A stretch of 64,000 nt of DNA. Source: Micrasema longulum (Eukaryota > Arthropoda > Insecta > Trichoptera > Brachycentridae). The stretch spans positions 124,001-188,000 of the forward strand of contig JAGVSM010001322.1 in assembly GCA_022494885.1 (NCBI GenBank). The letters are read 5' to 3'. Below are positions 23,736-34,689 of the stretch, piece after piece. Below the pieces are notes generated by a model. It had not been told where the DNA came from, did not search any database, and was given only the letters and a program-made list of their open reading frames with translations. The position numbers were made by a program, and so were the translations under genes. The number at the start of each line of letters is the position of its first letter. Positions within the stretch are counted from its first letter, which is position 1.

Positions 23736-24220
23736 TTACAACAGGGATGGAGAACCCTTAAAAAAGGTAACATGAAAGTCTAGGCATTTACAGGGCTTAT
23801 GAACTGTCATTAGCTGGTTTGAGTTGCCACTTTAAACACTGTGTAACATTCACCATGTTTCCTCTGATTGAACATCCATATTTCTTCAATTCTTCCATTT
23901 TATGATTTTAGTGAAGTCACAGAGCTGAAACCTTTAATGTTGTTAAGAGATTCATCTGACTGAATTATTTCACATACTAGGCAACGCTCGAATGGAAGAA
24001 TTAAAAAAATATGAATGTTCAAACATAGGCAAAATGGTGAATGTTAAACAGTGTGTAAAGCCAATGACAGATCATAAGTCCTGTAAATGTTTAGATTTCC
24101 ATATTCCCTTCTTTAAGGTGTTTTCCATTCCTGTTGTAATTTGTTAATCTTAATGACTCTCGAGAGAGTGAAATCCCGTATTTTGTCTGCAAACATTTGG
24201 ACAAATTAGAATATTGTTAT
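23736..24220. mobile_element. Foldback element, family F, complete copy with arms of about 150 bp
   Basis: Left arm: attacaacagggatggagaa ... gtctaggcatttacagggct ... aacattcaccatg ... cttcaattcttccatt (about 23736-23900). Spacer: gtgaagtcacagagctgaaa ... cacatactaggcaacg. Right arm (about 23990-24140): the complement of the left arm, e.g. atggtgaatgtt, tcataagtcctgtaaatg and ctgttgtaat. Beyond it lie a 14-base palindrome (24156-24169) and a block gtctgcaaacatttggacaa found beside other copies. There is no ORF, so it would depend on enzymes supplied in trans. At least eight further copies or half-copies occur in this window. Confidence 0.75.
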
Positions 24221-24439
24221 CATGAATCAGTTAGGAAAAATGAGGAAACATAATGCGTTTTGTAATATAGTGACTGAAATAATTTGTGTACAATAAATAT
24301 TGATTATAATGTAAGTTATGACTGGTTGTTTGAGTTTCATTATTTTTTTTAATATTTATTTTATAATATATACAATAGACACATTAAATTTAAATAGGTA
24401 TAGTCATGTCATGATCAAGACAGACATGGAAAGTGTGTC

Positions 24440-24980
24440 ATCTCAAGTCGGGAGTGATAACACCGCTTACTTCTTGAATGATTGCCCTTGCTGAGAAACA
24501 CATTTACACATCGAGTAATAGAACGCCGCTGGCTATCAACATTTATAAAATAACTCTCAAACAATACTCGCTTACAGATTCAAAAATTATTCTTATTACA
24601 ATGAAAGACATAACCCCAGCAATACAACACATACAAATAATATATTCACTAGATCCTCAACACAAAGACAAATTAAACAAATACGGACTAAAACCACTTT
24701 CAGACAAAGGGATTTAGAGTATTATGCAATTCAAATCTATAACCTACTTTCACTGTATATGAAAACAATAAGAAATGAGAAAATGTTTAAAAAGGCTATA
24801 AAAATATGGATAGTGGAGCTGGGTAGAAGTAAAATGGATTGTCTCATTCGCCCAAAACAATGTTGAATCAACTGCTCCACAGGTGTTTAGTATAGCTTAT
24901 GTCATGTTTTTGTTCCTTTATTGTGAGTTATCTAATATAATTGATATAAGTGAACATAAATTAAATGTTTTAAACTGTCT
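24440..24980 (+). mobile_element. LINE ORF2 C-terminal fragment
   Basis: The plus frame reads IFTRSSTQRQIKQIRTKTTF, RQRDLEYYAIQIYNLLSLYM and NEKMFKKAIKIWIVELGR, ending at a stop at 24864-24866. The pattern 'TR....i...rT..f.q.s....g..iYN.LP...k....f.k.lk.wl' is the final conserved region of CR1/Jockey-type LINEs. The separate open frame at 24478-24717 is a shadow of the decayed upstream part. Confidence 0.6.
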
Positions 24981-25968
24981 GAACATTTTGTTAATTATGT
25001 CTGTATATTAAGTCTTCTTTGTTTATTCTCACATGTAAAAACATTTTAAAAAAAAGTATATTTTTAACTGGATAACCCTAGGGAGGTCCCATTATTTTTA
25101 TTTTTAATATTTGTTTATAATGGAAAAAAAGTAAATTAATAAATAAACACTTTGAAATATTATTTATGAAAAAGTTGTAAATGTTTGACACAATCACCAC
25201 TATCATTTTTATTATTTTCCAATGAATTAAATCGTATTCATTAAAATCGCCTGTCGTTAAACTAAAAACTAAACCATAAATTTAGAAAGATTTTGTTTTA
25301 TACGATAGAGCCAAAGGGCTTTTCTAGTGAAATTACTCCGTGCATCGACAGTACTGATTTGAGAATCCTCGGCAAAGGCTTGACATTTCTTGTTAAAAAC
25401 ACAATATTATCACAGATAATATTACAAAAGTGATTCGGTTATTTATTATTAAATAGTATGTATATTTGTTTTTTTTACCGACAGAAAGGTTAATGTTTTG
25501 TTGACGCAATTAATAATTTATTTCGAAAGAATTAATCATGACCATCATCGAAATAATAAAGCATCATCAACGTGGAAACTATAATAATCTAACTCAGAAA
25601 GCATAATGAAAAGATAAGCTTTTATGAAGTTATACGGTGGAGTATATGTATGTATTTAGTTGATCAGTTCAGACAAATAATAGTGTGCTTTGTGGCTCTA
25701 CTCCACTTTGTGACTAATCAATAAAACATTTATATTATTTTACATTTTATGTTATCACAAGATTAGTTGACAAAAACATAAAAGGCGAAACTCTCTTTTG
25801 TCAGCGATCAAACGATTAATTAATTCGAAAAATTTAAATGTATTATTTTATTCAAATTACTCCCCGAACTCTGAATTTCGATGTGATCTATTTTGCACCA
25901 CAACAGGTCAATATGACGAAAAAAGGTAAAAATTTAGAAAAAACAAATCAAGTGGAGAAAAGAATCTC
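24981..25968. other. Unassigned AT-rich spacer
   Basis: Nothing recognised apart from A/T runs, which may include the 3' UTR of the preceding LINE. Confidence 0.4.
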
Positions 25969-26505
25969 GCAGTATAATGGTAGACGTTTTCGCTTACTAC
26001 GCTCGAGGCTCTGGGTTCGATTCCTAAACGGGTTGACATAATATTTGTTTTTAAGCTGATTTAAAACCACAATTTCACGAGCGAACGAATAGTTTTTTTG
26101 CTGCTGTTCGTTAAATTAAAATATGGTCATGAGGAAGAATGGTATTATCCGATATGAGTCCTCCAAACTCACAGTGAATGGGGGAATGAAAGCAGTTGAG
26201 TTGAATTCAATTTGAATCGGGGTTTATTAAATTTAAAAAAAAAATTATGTACTTGATTTTTGTAAAAAAAAAGTATTTTTAGTATGAGTGAAACCGATAG
26301 GAAGACCCTTGATCTTTAAAACGGTTTTCGGATATGTGGAGAGAATGCTTTCACTGCATTATTTCGCTGTCTCTAAATCGGCACCTAAAGCGTAATACTT
26401 TTTAGACGATCACCTTACTTTTCCGTAACACATGATCAAGCTACACTGCATGTACCGCTCCGGTGCAGTGCTTTGTGCACCACCAGCTGCAGATTAGGGT
26501 TTCAA
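25969..26505 (+). mobile_element. SINE family A, head and body separated
   Basis: A tRNA-like head at 25969-26032 (cagtataatggtagacgttt ... gctctgggttcgattcct) and a body/tail at about 26355-26500 (tctaaatcggcacctaaagc, gatcaccttacttttccgta, gtgcagtgctttgtgcacca). About 300 bases of unrelated DNA lie between them. This is either a very diverged copy or two fragments. Confidence 0.45.
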
Positions 26506-27248
26506 GATGATGATTGTGAACGTACTATTTACCCATAATGAATCCGTTAACGAACAGACCATGAAAAAAATGCAAAAAATCTGTCATTGAAGTGAATACA
26601 CCTACAATTTTACTTTTACACATTTGTTACACCCATAGCTTAATTTTGGGGCTGTATTTAGATTATTATAAGGATCTCGATAGTTACATGACTGGAAAAA
26701 TTATGCCAAACAATAACGGATTGTCGATATTTGGTAAATCCTCATAAAAATACATAAATCAACAGCTTTTTCATACACAAATGATCCCAATAAATCTTAC
26801 TGATAATTCCAACACTACGAATAATACTGAACGAATAAAGAGTGATAATATTTTATTGTGGATATAAGTAGCGATCTTTCAGACGCGGGGATCAAACGGA
26901 TCTGCTCATAAAACGATGAAATTATTATTGCAAATGATAGATAAAAAATATTAAATATTTACTTGTGCTGAAATATCGCAACGAAAGAAGTATAGTATCG
27001 TATGTCTAAATTTGGCTGTTTTGAGTTGTGACTGCAGTTACCACATTATTCTATTTTAGAAACACTCACGTATAACTACGAAGTTTTGCAGCAATATATA
27101 CTACAGACTTCAGTATTTTGTTTGATCTATGTAAATATCGAGAAAAAACACTGCAGTATTAATGATGCTACAGTGTTCTTCACATAATTAAACAGTTAAA
27201 CAAGCAAATATTGCAACAAAAAATCGCCATTATAATGGCAATAATCAT
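26506..27248. other. Unassigned AT-rich spacer
   Basis: No repeat family or coding signal recognised. Confidence 0.4.
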
Positions 27249-27603
27249 TCAGTTACGAGCATTCTTCTTCTGCGCAGTCTCAATCCTGGGAATCGCTTTG
27301 CAGCAAAGTTCCGCATCTCGTCTTACGTCGTCTTTATTCTCTACGGTCCTCTTCAGCTCGACATATGAGGCGCAGTTCAAATCCTCGCATATTTGCTCCA
27401 AATACTCCAGTCGGCGTCGGGGGCGCCCTCTGTAATTTGTCCTCTCAGACATTCCCTCTATTGTGTCATGCCGGAGATCCTCATGGCGCATAATGTGGCC
27501 GATCCATTGGACTAGCCTCTCCGAGATGGTTTCGATTAGGTGCTTCTCTTCTTCGATTCTGCTGAGAACCTCGTCACCAGTGATGTGGCGTCTCCAGGAA
27601 ATG
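27249..27603 (-). mobile_element. LINE endonuclease/reverse-transcriptase ORF, C-terminal fragment
   Basis: The minus strand reads continuously without a stop: RRHITGDEVLSRIEEEKHLI, ETISERLVQWIGHIMRHEDL, YRGRPRRRLEYLEQICEDL, CASYVELKRTVENKDDVRR, ending at a stop at 27249. The pattern 'vt.eEvL.Ri.ee..ll..i..R...w.GH.lRh..l......G...grR.RGRPr..y..qi..d' is the C-terminus of LINE ORFs of the RTE/related type in invertebrates. It is CG-richer than its flanks and is the longest uninterrupted frame among the minus-strand LINE remnants, which suggests a fairly recent insertion. The plus ORFs at 27211-27702 are shadows. Confidence 0.75.
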
Positions 27604-28242
27604 CACGAGCATCAATATATTTTTAAAAGTTTTTTTCGGTCTACAAGTAAAATGGCCGATTCAGACATACCGCAGTGTACTTCCGGGGGTGCGATATACT
27701 AATAAAACTTTCTCGACAAATATTGTATTGACCATTTCCTATTTATATACGCATGTATAGAAGGATATTCATATATCCGCGAGTCATTAAAGAACGGAAT
27801 TGGGGTTATTTTTATTTATTTATTTTCTATTTTTTGTGAACATCACTATATATATCAAAATCCCACATAGGCATGGCCTGTGCGTGGGTATCTATGGTTT
27901 AAAAGTAAAAAAGAGACATATAAAATGGAATGTTACAGTCAGGTTTTTTTTAAATCCTTAAGTAGATTTTAGTTAATTTAGCCATATAACTTCATATATG
28001 TAAATGTGAAAAAGCGGCGCGACGTAGGTTGGCTGGAGGCAAAAAGGATAGGTAGGTTCATATAACTTTTGAAAAAGATATGGAAGTTTAAGCAAAAGCT
28101 AAAAATAGTATATAAAAGATATGTAGTAAAGCGATCCAAGGTCACGAGTTCCGTAAATTCTTCGCAGAAGTTTTATATATGTTAAAATATCTGTAAAAAA
28201 TAACGTTTATAATAAAAATCGGCATCATCAAACCCTTATTTA
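27604..28242. other. Unassigned spacer
   Basis: AT-rich, with a short CG-containing stretch at 28010-28060. No feature recognised. Confidence 0.4.
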
Positions 28243-28385
28243 TATCCATAGGGCCATTGCATTAGTACACCAATTGCAGTACACCTTAATAATTTTTATT
28301 ACATGAAGGTAAGATGATTAGTCTTACGCTTCAGGTACCAGTCCAGAAACTATGATATATTTTAGTGTTAAAACAACTGTTTAAA
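28243..28385 (-). mobile_element. SINE family A, body and tail
   Basis: Contains catagggccattgcattagt, acaccaattgcagtacacct, tgaaggtaagatgattagtc and ttacgcttcaggtaccagtc, in the same order as the complete minus-strand copies. The tRNA-like head is missing; the sequence stops where the L2-like LINE tail begins. Confidence 0.65.
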
Positions 28386-28390
28386 TAATA

Positions 28391-29150
28391 ATTATTATGG
28401 ATAACTTATATAGCGCCATTTTCGTAATATAATACTTCAAGGGCGCTTTACTTTTTTCCGTATATTTTTTTTCTTTTATTCAGGAAATATACAGTACGGT
28501 GGCATAGTTATATAATTTTTACAGTTAGACTTAATTCTAATGGACCGGTGAAGTTTCAATATTATATAATAATTATATGAAAGGTTAACAATGGAAGTAC
28601 AAAAGAGAAGAAAAAAAACATAAATGGAAGTTGTTTAAAAATTAAAATTAAAGTTACAAAAGTTATTTAAAAGTTATCACAGGCTCCGGATTTCTTCCAA
28701 TAATTTAGAGAACAAGTGGGTTTTAAGTTTCTTCTGAAACATCACCTCACACTTTTAGCCTTGCACATCTGCTAGGAGAGCATTCCATGCCATAGGGCCT
28801 GCGACCGCAAATGCACGTTCACTGAATTTTGTGCGCTGTTTGCGTAAAGGTACAATATTTTTTCCTCTCGCCGTAGATGTAGCTGATCTAAACGTAAGAC
28901 GCCTATCATCTGGAATGCATAGTTTCCTTAGATATTCTCGAGCAGAATCGTACTGTGATTTTACACATAAACCAACAGAGTTTGTATTCTACCCTCTGTG
29001 GAAAACGTAGCCAGTGTAATTCCCGAATTAGTGGAGTGATATGACTGAATTTAGAGCTTCCGAAAATAAGTCTCGCTGCAGCATTTAATACAGACTGTTG
29101 TATACAAATGGTATTCACGGTATTCAATTTGTTTACATTTTTCATCATTT
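28391..29150 (-). mobile_element. L2/CR1-like LINE 3' fragment (copy 1)
   Basis: The minus strand from 29105 reads IQQSVLNAAARLIFGSSKF, HITPLIRELHWLRFPQRVEY and KLCWFMCKITVRFC. In another frame it reads SATSTARGKNIVPLRKQRTK, FSERAFAVAGPMAWNALLAD. The order 'iQ.vLNaAARLif....f.HiTPL.reLHWL....R..yKl' then 'RSats......vP..r....g.rAF..a.p.aWN.Lp' is the characteristic C-terminus of L2/CR1-clade LINEs. The 3' end carries a possible hairpin (28412-28417 with 28442-28447). A frameshift near 28905 inactivates it. Confidence 0.8.
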
Positions 29151-29238
29151 CAATTTAATTTTAATTTTGGTAAAACATAATTTTCTTTTAAATTTTTTTT
29201 ATCATTATTTTATTTATTTATTATAAAGTAAATATTCG

Positions 29239-29312
29239 ATGTCAACCATCTCGGGAACTGAACCCGAGATCTCTCGCATGGTAGGCAAACGCGCTGACCA
29301 CTTCACCACCAA
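29239..29312 (-). mobile_element. SINE family A tRNA-like head only
   Basis: Minus strand: ggtgaagtggtcagcgcgtt, tgcctaccatgcgagagatc and the B-box region tcgggttcagttcccgag. It is a solo head without body or tail. A-box- and B-box-like cores are both present, so a polymerase III promoter could in principle survive. Confidence 0.6.
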
Positions 29313-29709
29313 TTTTATGGAACGTAATTATTTTCCGTCGTATGTTTATTCGGCTATATTTAAAGAGGTTTTATTTTATCTAAGGAGATTTAAATCTGTT
29401 ATTTCGGTCTAGTACCAAAATTCAAAAATAAATATGGACAGAGAAAATAAGATTTTTCTAAAAATATTAATTTTATATGCTGCCATACAATTTAAAACGT
29501 ATTCCGAAAAAAATTAATTCCGATTTTATTGTGATGTTGGTAGAGGGAAACTTTCTATATTAATTTATAATCATAATTTACCAAATTTCATGTTTTTATT
29601 ATTTTATGTATTTTTTATTCCGAACGAAGTTTCGGAAAGGTTCATTCTAGCGAGGTGCGAGGTATTTGTTTAATCTTTAGTGACCTGTAGGGGATGGCGA
29701 ATATTACGC

Positions 29710-29795
29710 AAATTGTAAAAGTGGTAACTTAAACCGGCTAATGATAGATCATTCACCTTTTAAAAGGCTAGACTTTCAAATGCCCTTTTCAAAAA
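29710..29795. mobile_element. Family F foldback, single-arm remnant
   Basis: tgtaaaagtggtaacttaaa, ccggctaatgatagatcatt and aggctagactttcaaatgcc correspond to part of the right arm of the family F copies. Confidence 0.45.
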
Positions 29796-30310
29796 AGTAC
29801 TTAAAACGTCACAGTATGTTAATTCAAATACAAATAAATTAAATATCCCTTAAAATATTTATTTTAGTCGAATTCATTTTTGTATTTTCTGTTGAATAAA
29901 AATACATGTGTTATATCTTAGATTGAAATATTCTGAGCAAAATTGTTTTTTAAAGGTCTCCGTTTGTAATCTTATATTCGAAAAACACGGCGCGTACTCT
30001 ACTGAAAAATAAAAAATACATTATGATCACAGAATAAGATTATACGAGAATATAATGTTATGTTTATTAAATACGTCCCGTAGTTTGTGTCGTGTCTCTG
30101 GTCCTGATGGAAATCAAATCTTTTCACGCCTCTCTACTCTCGCTGAAAGGAACGACTATACCATTTCAAGTAAATAATATAAATTCTTACATTTTAATCT
30201 AAAACTTACATAATCTAAATTGGTTGTTAAATAATAACTTAAAAGTTGGATCTCGCCATTTAACATGAGCACAATCGTTTCGATAAATGCGTTGGCAGAA
30301 TGATTAATTT

Positions 30311-30380
30311 TTCAGTGTGCAGTGTGATCGCTCAAACCAGCCAATGTCGGGTCAAAAGCCCTGTTACAAAATACATTCTC
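30311..30380. mobile_element. Family F foldback, single-arm remnant
   Basis: ttcagtgtgcagtgtgatcg, ctcaaaccagccaatgtcgg and gtcaaaagccctgttacaaa match the middle of the right arm. Confidence 0.4.
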
Positions 30381-30548
30381 AATTTTTTTTTCCTTTTGAT
30401 GTTAATTTTTTACTCTAAATTGATAATGACTAAAAATGATATATTTATTTTTTTAATAACGTTTTAAATTTTTATAGTGTACGCAAATATTCAAATTTAA
30501 GAACTATTTTCAACGATTTGTAAATAACTCACTGTTAGAAATTGGGAA

Positions 30549-30615
30549 TCAGTTGGGTTAGTGTGAGGTTCGAACCCTGACCTCTAATCGGTGAGTCTGA
30601 CAACCCGATCTGTCG
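30549..30615 (-). mobile_element. tRNA-like fragment (probable SINE head)
   Basis: Minus strand: cgggttgtcagactcaccga, ttagaggtcagggttcgaac. It has a good B box (ggttcgaac) but no matching acceptor stem. It differs from family A and may be a second SINE type. Confidence 0.4.
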
Positions 30616-30873
30616 AGTAATAATAAAACATTCAATAATCAATAATGACAGGCTCTATGTTTTAACGAAATATTTATCTTTGTTACTCAAATTACGTTAA
30701 TATTACCGATTTGCCATTCATTAAGGCAAACTATACGTATAGATTTATAAAATACAATAAATTGTTTTAGATTCTCGTCATTTAATCGGTCTTAGGACAA
30801 TTTCAAATTAATGCCACCAACTAAACAATTTTAATAATTATTTTTAATTTGATAAAATTTCTATGAATATTTA

Positions 30874-31065
30874 TTTTCCCTTAATTGAGGTCTTACACCA
30901 AAACATGACATATTGGCCGAAAAGAATACTTGCTTGTTTTGATTTTTTCCCTTCATATAGGCGTTACATCAAAACATGATAATATCGGCCAAAAATCAGT
31001 CTCGCTTATTTTATATTTTTCTCTTTATTGAAGCTCTGGACCAAAATGTGTTACCATCTTTTGTT
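30874..31065. repeat. Tandem repeat, about 72-bp unit, 2.6 copies
   Basis: Units start near 30874, 30945 and 31017. Each begins with tttccctt- or ttctcttt-like sequence, continues with a (t)tac..caaaacatg-like block and then tat(t/c)ggccgaaaa-like sequence (the third is cut short). Divergence is roughly a third of positions, so the array is old. Confidence 0.55.
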
Positions 31066-31109
31066 TCTTTTTGACAGCATTTTTTGTTTCTTTTTTATAA
31101 TATTTTGTA

Positions 31110-31150
31110 AACTTGCCAAACACAAGAGCCAGACTTTTATTTGGCAAGTT
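31110..31150. repeat. Small inverted repeat (11-bp perfect stem)
   Basis: aacttgccaaa at 31110-31120 pairs perfectly with tttggcaagtt at 31140-31150 across a 19-base loop. No flanking T run or other terminator-like or RNA-gene feature is seen. Confidence 0.4.
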
Positions 31151-31319
31151 CAACATTAAGTGTTCCATTTTTTTAACGTATGTTTTGTTTTTTTATGCTA
31201 ATAGGGGTTTTTATTGAAAAAAAAAAATCTACCGTAAAGACTGACGTGTTTCGTTAACATCAACCAATTAATACACATTTAAGTATTGAATGTGTATTAA
31301 TAAGTCAATGTATGGAAAT

Positions 31320-31545
31320 AAAAAAAAATCAAGTGTCAATAATATAAATCCAAGAGGTCAAGAGCCAAGAGGTCAACCCCGCTTGCCTCTTTTACCAGCC
31401 CCCGGGTGACAGGCGCCCGGGAAGACTATCGACTGCCGTCTACCAATACCGACTAGATCTGAAAGCCTCGGCAGTCGAGGCCTCCTTAGCGGCAGAACCG
31501 GTTAAAGAGGCCATAGCGGATCCTATGCGTTCTATTGTAACCCGT
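31320..31545. other. CG-rich island in AT-rich DNA, unrecognised
   Basis: Between about 31365 and 31520 the base composition shifts sharply. It contains near-palindromes such as cccccgggtgacaggcgccc and gcctcggcagtcgaggc. No frame gives a recognisable protein. A fragment of an unidentified mobile element is the likeliest explanation. Confidence 0.3.
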
Positions 31546-32249
31546 GTGTTTTTCATATGTCTACAAATATATTCCGTTATTTTTTATCTGACAAACTGCA
31601 GTTTGCTCGCGATTTTTTGGTAGCAAACTCTTCCTTATTATACCATTTTTATCTATCAAATGTGTTCAAAATTGCAAAGAAAATTATAAATCTGGTCCAA
31701 AAGTTTATACTTTCAGGTTTTACACTGACAAGATTTTGCGTTTAAAATGGCCAATTGCAAACATTTTACACCAACTCAATACTCCGGGGTAAGTAAAAAA
31801 ATATATTTTGACATTTAATTATCACTCAATATTGGTCTCCTTAATATAACCTCTTGTGCTTTATACATGATATTTGTTATTTTACACGCATTATAAATTT
31901 ATTGATTTATTGAAGTGTTTTTTTAGTTTATTTGTAGTATATGAATTTGTGTGGTTTGGATAAATAGTCCTCAAAACATGTCAAACGGTACCTGCATATT
32001 CTGTAAAGGCGAGTTTTTTTTTCAATGCCTCCATGTTTTTACTGATTACAGGTTTCTTGTATTTATTGTTCGAAAAATATTCAAAGTTAAAAACATTAGT
32101 TCTCAGTCACTTTTTTGTCAGAATTTTCGAAAAACCAATAGGTAAACTGTTCCTTATCTATTTTTTTAACTTTAACAAACGTCAAAAAATGGCCCTCATC
32201 ATTTCAGTATCCCGGCCTTGAGTCTAGGCCGTGTGTGTCAGCGAAACTT

Positions 32250-32350
32250 CGAGACGATAAAATATCCTGAGACGAAGCAAAAGAGATGGCGCAGGACAGG
32301 ATTGAGTGGTCGACTGCCCATATGTGGCCATATGATCCACGTAGGGAGTG
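32250..32350 (+). mobile_element. Tiny LINE ORF C-terminal relic
   Basis: Frame reading DEAKEMAQDRIEWSTAHMWP, then YDPRRE and a stop. 'A..mA.DR..Wr.a....pdp..r..' is the last piece of many R1/RTE-type ORFs in arthropods. Too short for certainty. Confidence 0.45.
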
Positions 32351-34191
32351 AATGTAGAAAGAAGAAGATGATACTAAAACAAGTACTTGATAAACGTTTT
32401 TCCATAATTTCTTACAAATATAGTATCCAAAAATATAGCATTTTTATAACCACCAGCAACGTCACGCATTCTAATCTAAGAGTGATCAAAACACACATCT
32501 GAACGCTGAAACATAACTGACAAGAAGAAAAAAACGTAGGTTTAGTTTCAAAACAGATTAGTTTTTAGGAACAAAATTTTGTTTCGAAGCAAAAAGCTTT
32601 ACTCCGTACAATTAGTAAAAAATATAATATTAATAATAATAATTACAATTTGTATCCCAAAAACGGTAAACGTCGAAAAACATGGTTGCCCTGGAAACCA
32701 GAAATCAGTTGCCGGTTACAATCACGATCACCCATGGTTGCCACAACAGCTTAACAACAGCGTAACAACAGGTAACAACGGAATAATTCAAGTATCACGT
32801 AAACCAGCGAAGTTGCAAAGCACTTGATATTATAAAAACGAATTTTTATTTCATAAATTTTTGAGAAACTTTGCTAGATATCAAAGTTCTCTAATTTTTA
32901 TCACGGATAGGAAAACATTTTAATAACTTATTTCTTGTATCACTCAACTTCAAAAAAAAACATTTAATTTTCCTTTACATTTTATATAAAAAATAATAAG
33001 TGAAGTATTTTTTATCGAAAAGCAATCTTATCTTTCCTTATTTTACAAACAAGACACGCGTGCTTAAATAATTACAATGTATTTGAATACACGAATTTTC
33101 CAGAAAAAGTAAAAGTGTAAAGATTGATGGAATTCTGATGAAATTATCTGCGTTCGTTTTTCCACTTAAATTCCGTTGACATTTAAGTCCTCATTTTTAA
33201 TCTTAGCTACATGTTTTTAAGTATTCTAAGCGATATTACATGTCAAAATTAATAAAAAAGAAACAAATTATAATACATTATCTTAATTTGGCGGGTATCT
33301 AAATCGATAAATTAACAGCTCCGAGTATTTTATACTTTCTATTTTTCTCAATATTTACGTAAAGATACTTTAAATCAAGTCTAACGAACTAATATTATTT
33401 TATTCTATTTAAATAAAATCGTGCGAAAATAGAAGTTCTTCTTGATGACTGTATATTTGACGCATCATAACATTTGGCCGTTCTAAATAAAGAAGAAGTT
33501 TAATAAACTTTTCGGACTTATTTTAAGATTGCGAGAAAACCCATAAGAATTTACAAAAATGTCGATATCATTCGAACCAAGTTTCAGTTCATGGAATTTA
33601 TAAAACTATTGCTCCTTTTTTCAAGTTTTTATTGAAAATTACCCTTGTTGGAAAAAAACTTACAGGGGTTGCCTAGACAATATACCGGGTTAACGAGACC
33701 ATATCGCGCCTTTAGGAATAAAACGACTCGACTAAAAAAAAACACGTTTTTCGGGAACTGGAAATTGTGACAACTTCTTATTCTTTCGTCGATTGTTTCG
33801 TATTTTTTGAAGTAAGCACCAAATTTTGAGTTAAAAATTATACCGAAGGCTTTCAGCTATGAATCAATGAAAAAAAAGCGTTTTAAAAATAAATTATTAT
33901 AAGTTTAAACAAGACAGTTATTTTATGAGTCTTATTACATTGAAATAAAAAACAAACAAACAAATTAATACACTCTGATAAATAAGATTATGACGTAATT
34001 TTTATGAGGTCGGATCAGATCACTAAACACATGTTTTTATTTATTCACGATATGACATAAATTTAAATAAGTCACTAAGATTATCGGTAAGTCGGAACAA
34101 AGCAATCATATAGCTGAATTAGTTGTTTTAATATTTTTTTTAAAAGTACAGTTGCCATTTGTATCGGAATAAAATCGACTCAACCGCTTTT
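32351..34191. other. Unassigned AT-rich region
   Basis: A slightly CG-richer block at 32670-32810 holds several ggttgcc and aacaac motifs. Otherwise featureless. No gene recognised. Confidence 0.35.
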
Positions 34192-34239
34192 AGACAAACA
34201 TACAGTGACCAAAAGCTTTCGGTCACTATATGTTTGTCT
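34192..34239. repeat. 48-bp near-perfect palindrome
   Basis: Left half agacaaacatacagtgacca.. and right half ..ggtcactatatgtttgtct are complementary at 22 of 24 positions, with virtually no loop (centre aaagcttt). It could extrude as a cruciform or be the fused ends of an excised element. Confidence 0.65.
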
Positions 34240-34689
34240 TAGTTGCGTAAGGACGTGTGAAGGCACACAGCAATATAAATACAACACTTATAGCTTCGCT
34301 TCCGTACTGACCCGGAATCTCAATTCTCTGAGTAACGAAGAGACCGATGTAACGGTTTTGTCCTTTTCCCACCCGAATGCTGCATTTTATTTCATGCAGA
34401 AAGATGGATAATGTTTATTGAAGATGTTTTCTGATCTTAACCTAACTAATTTAAAGGTTTTTTGAGTTAAGTCGTTTTCGTTCAAAAGGTGCAAGTTATT
34501 GGATTAACATATAATTTTTTAATAAATAAAGGAAAAAAAAATCAAATTTGTTTTGTTTTCAAATCATAGACATAAAAGCGAATGCAACATTATCTATAAA
34601 TGTTTATCCATAAACTGTTAGATAATTTAAAAAGCGCCATTTTTGAAAAAAAAAACAGCTGAAAAGCGCTATATTGTCCAAGATATTGA

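Noticed and set aside
29239..29312. Possible functional tRNA gene
   Set aside because: Left half and B box look tRNA-like, but there is no acceptor-stem complementarity and the same head occurs in many SINEs.
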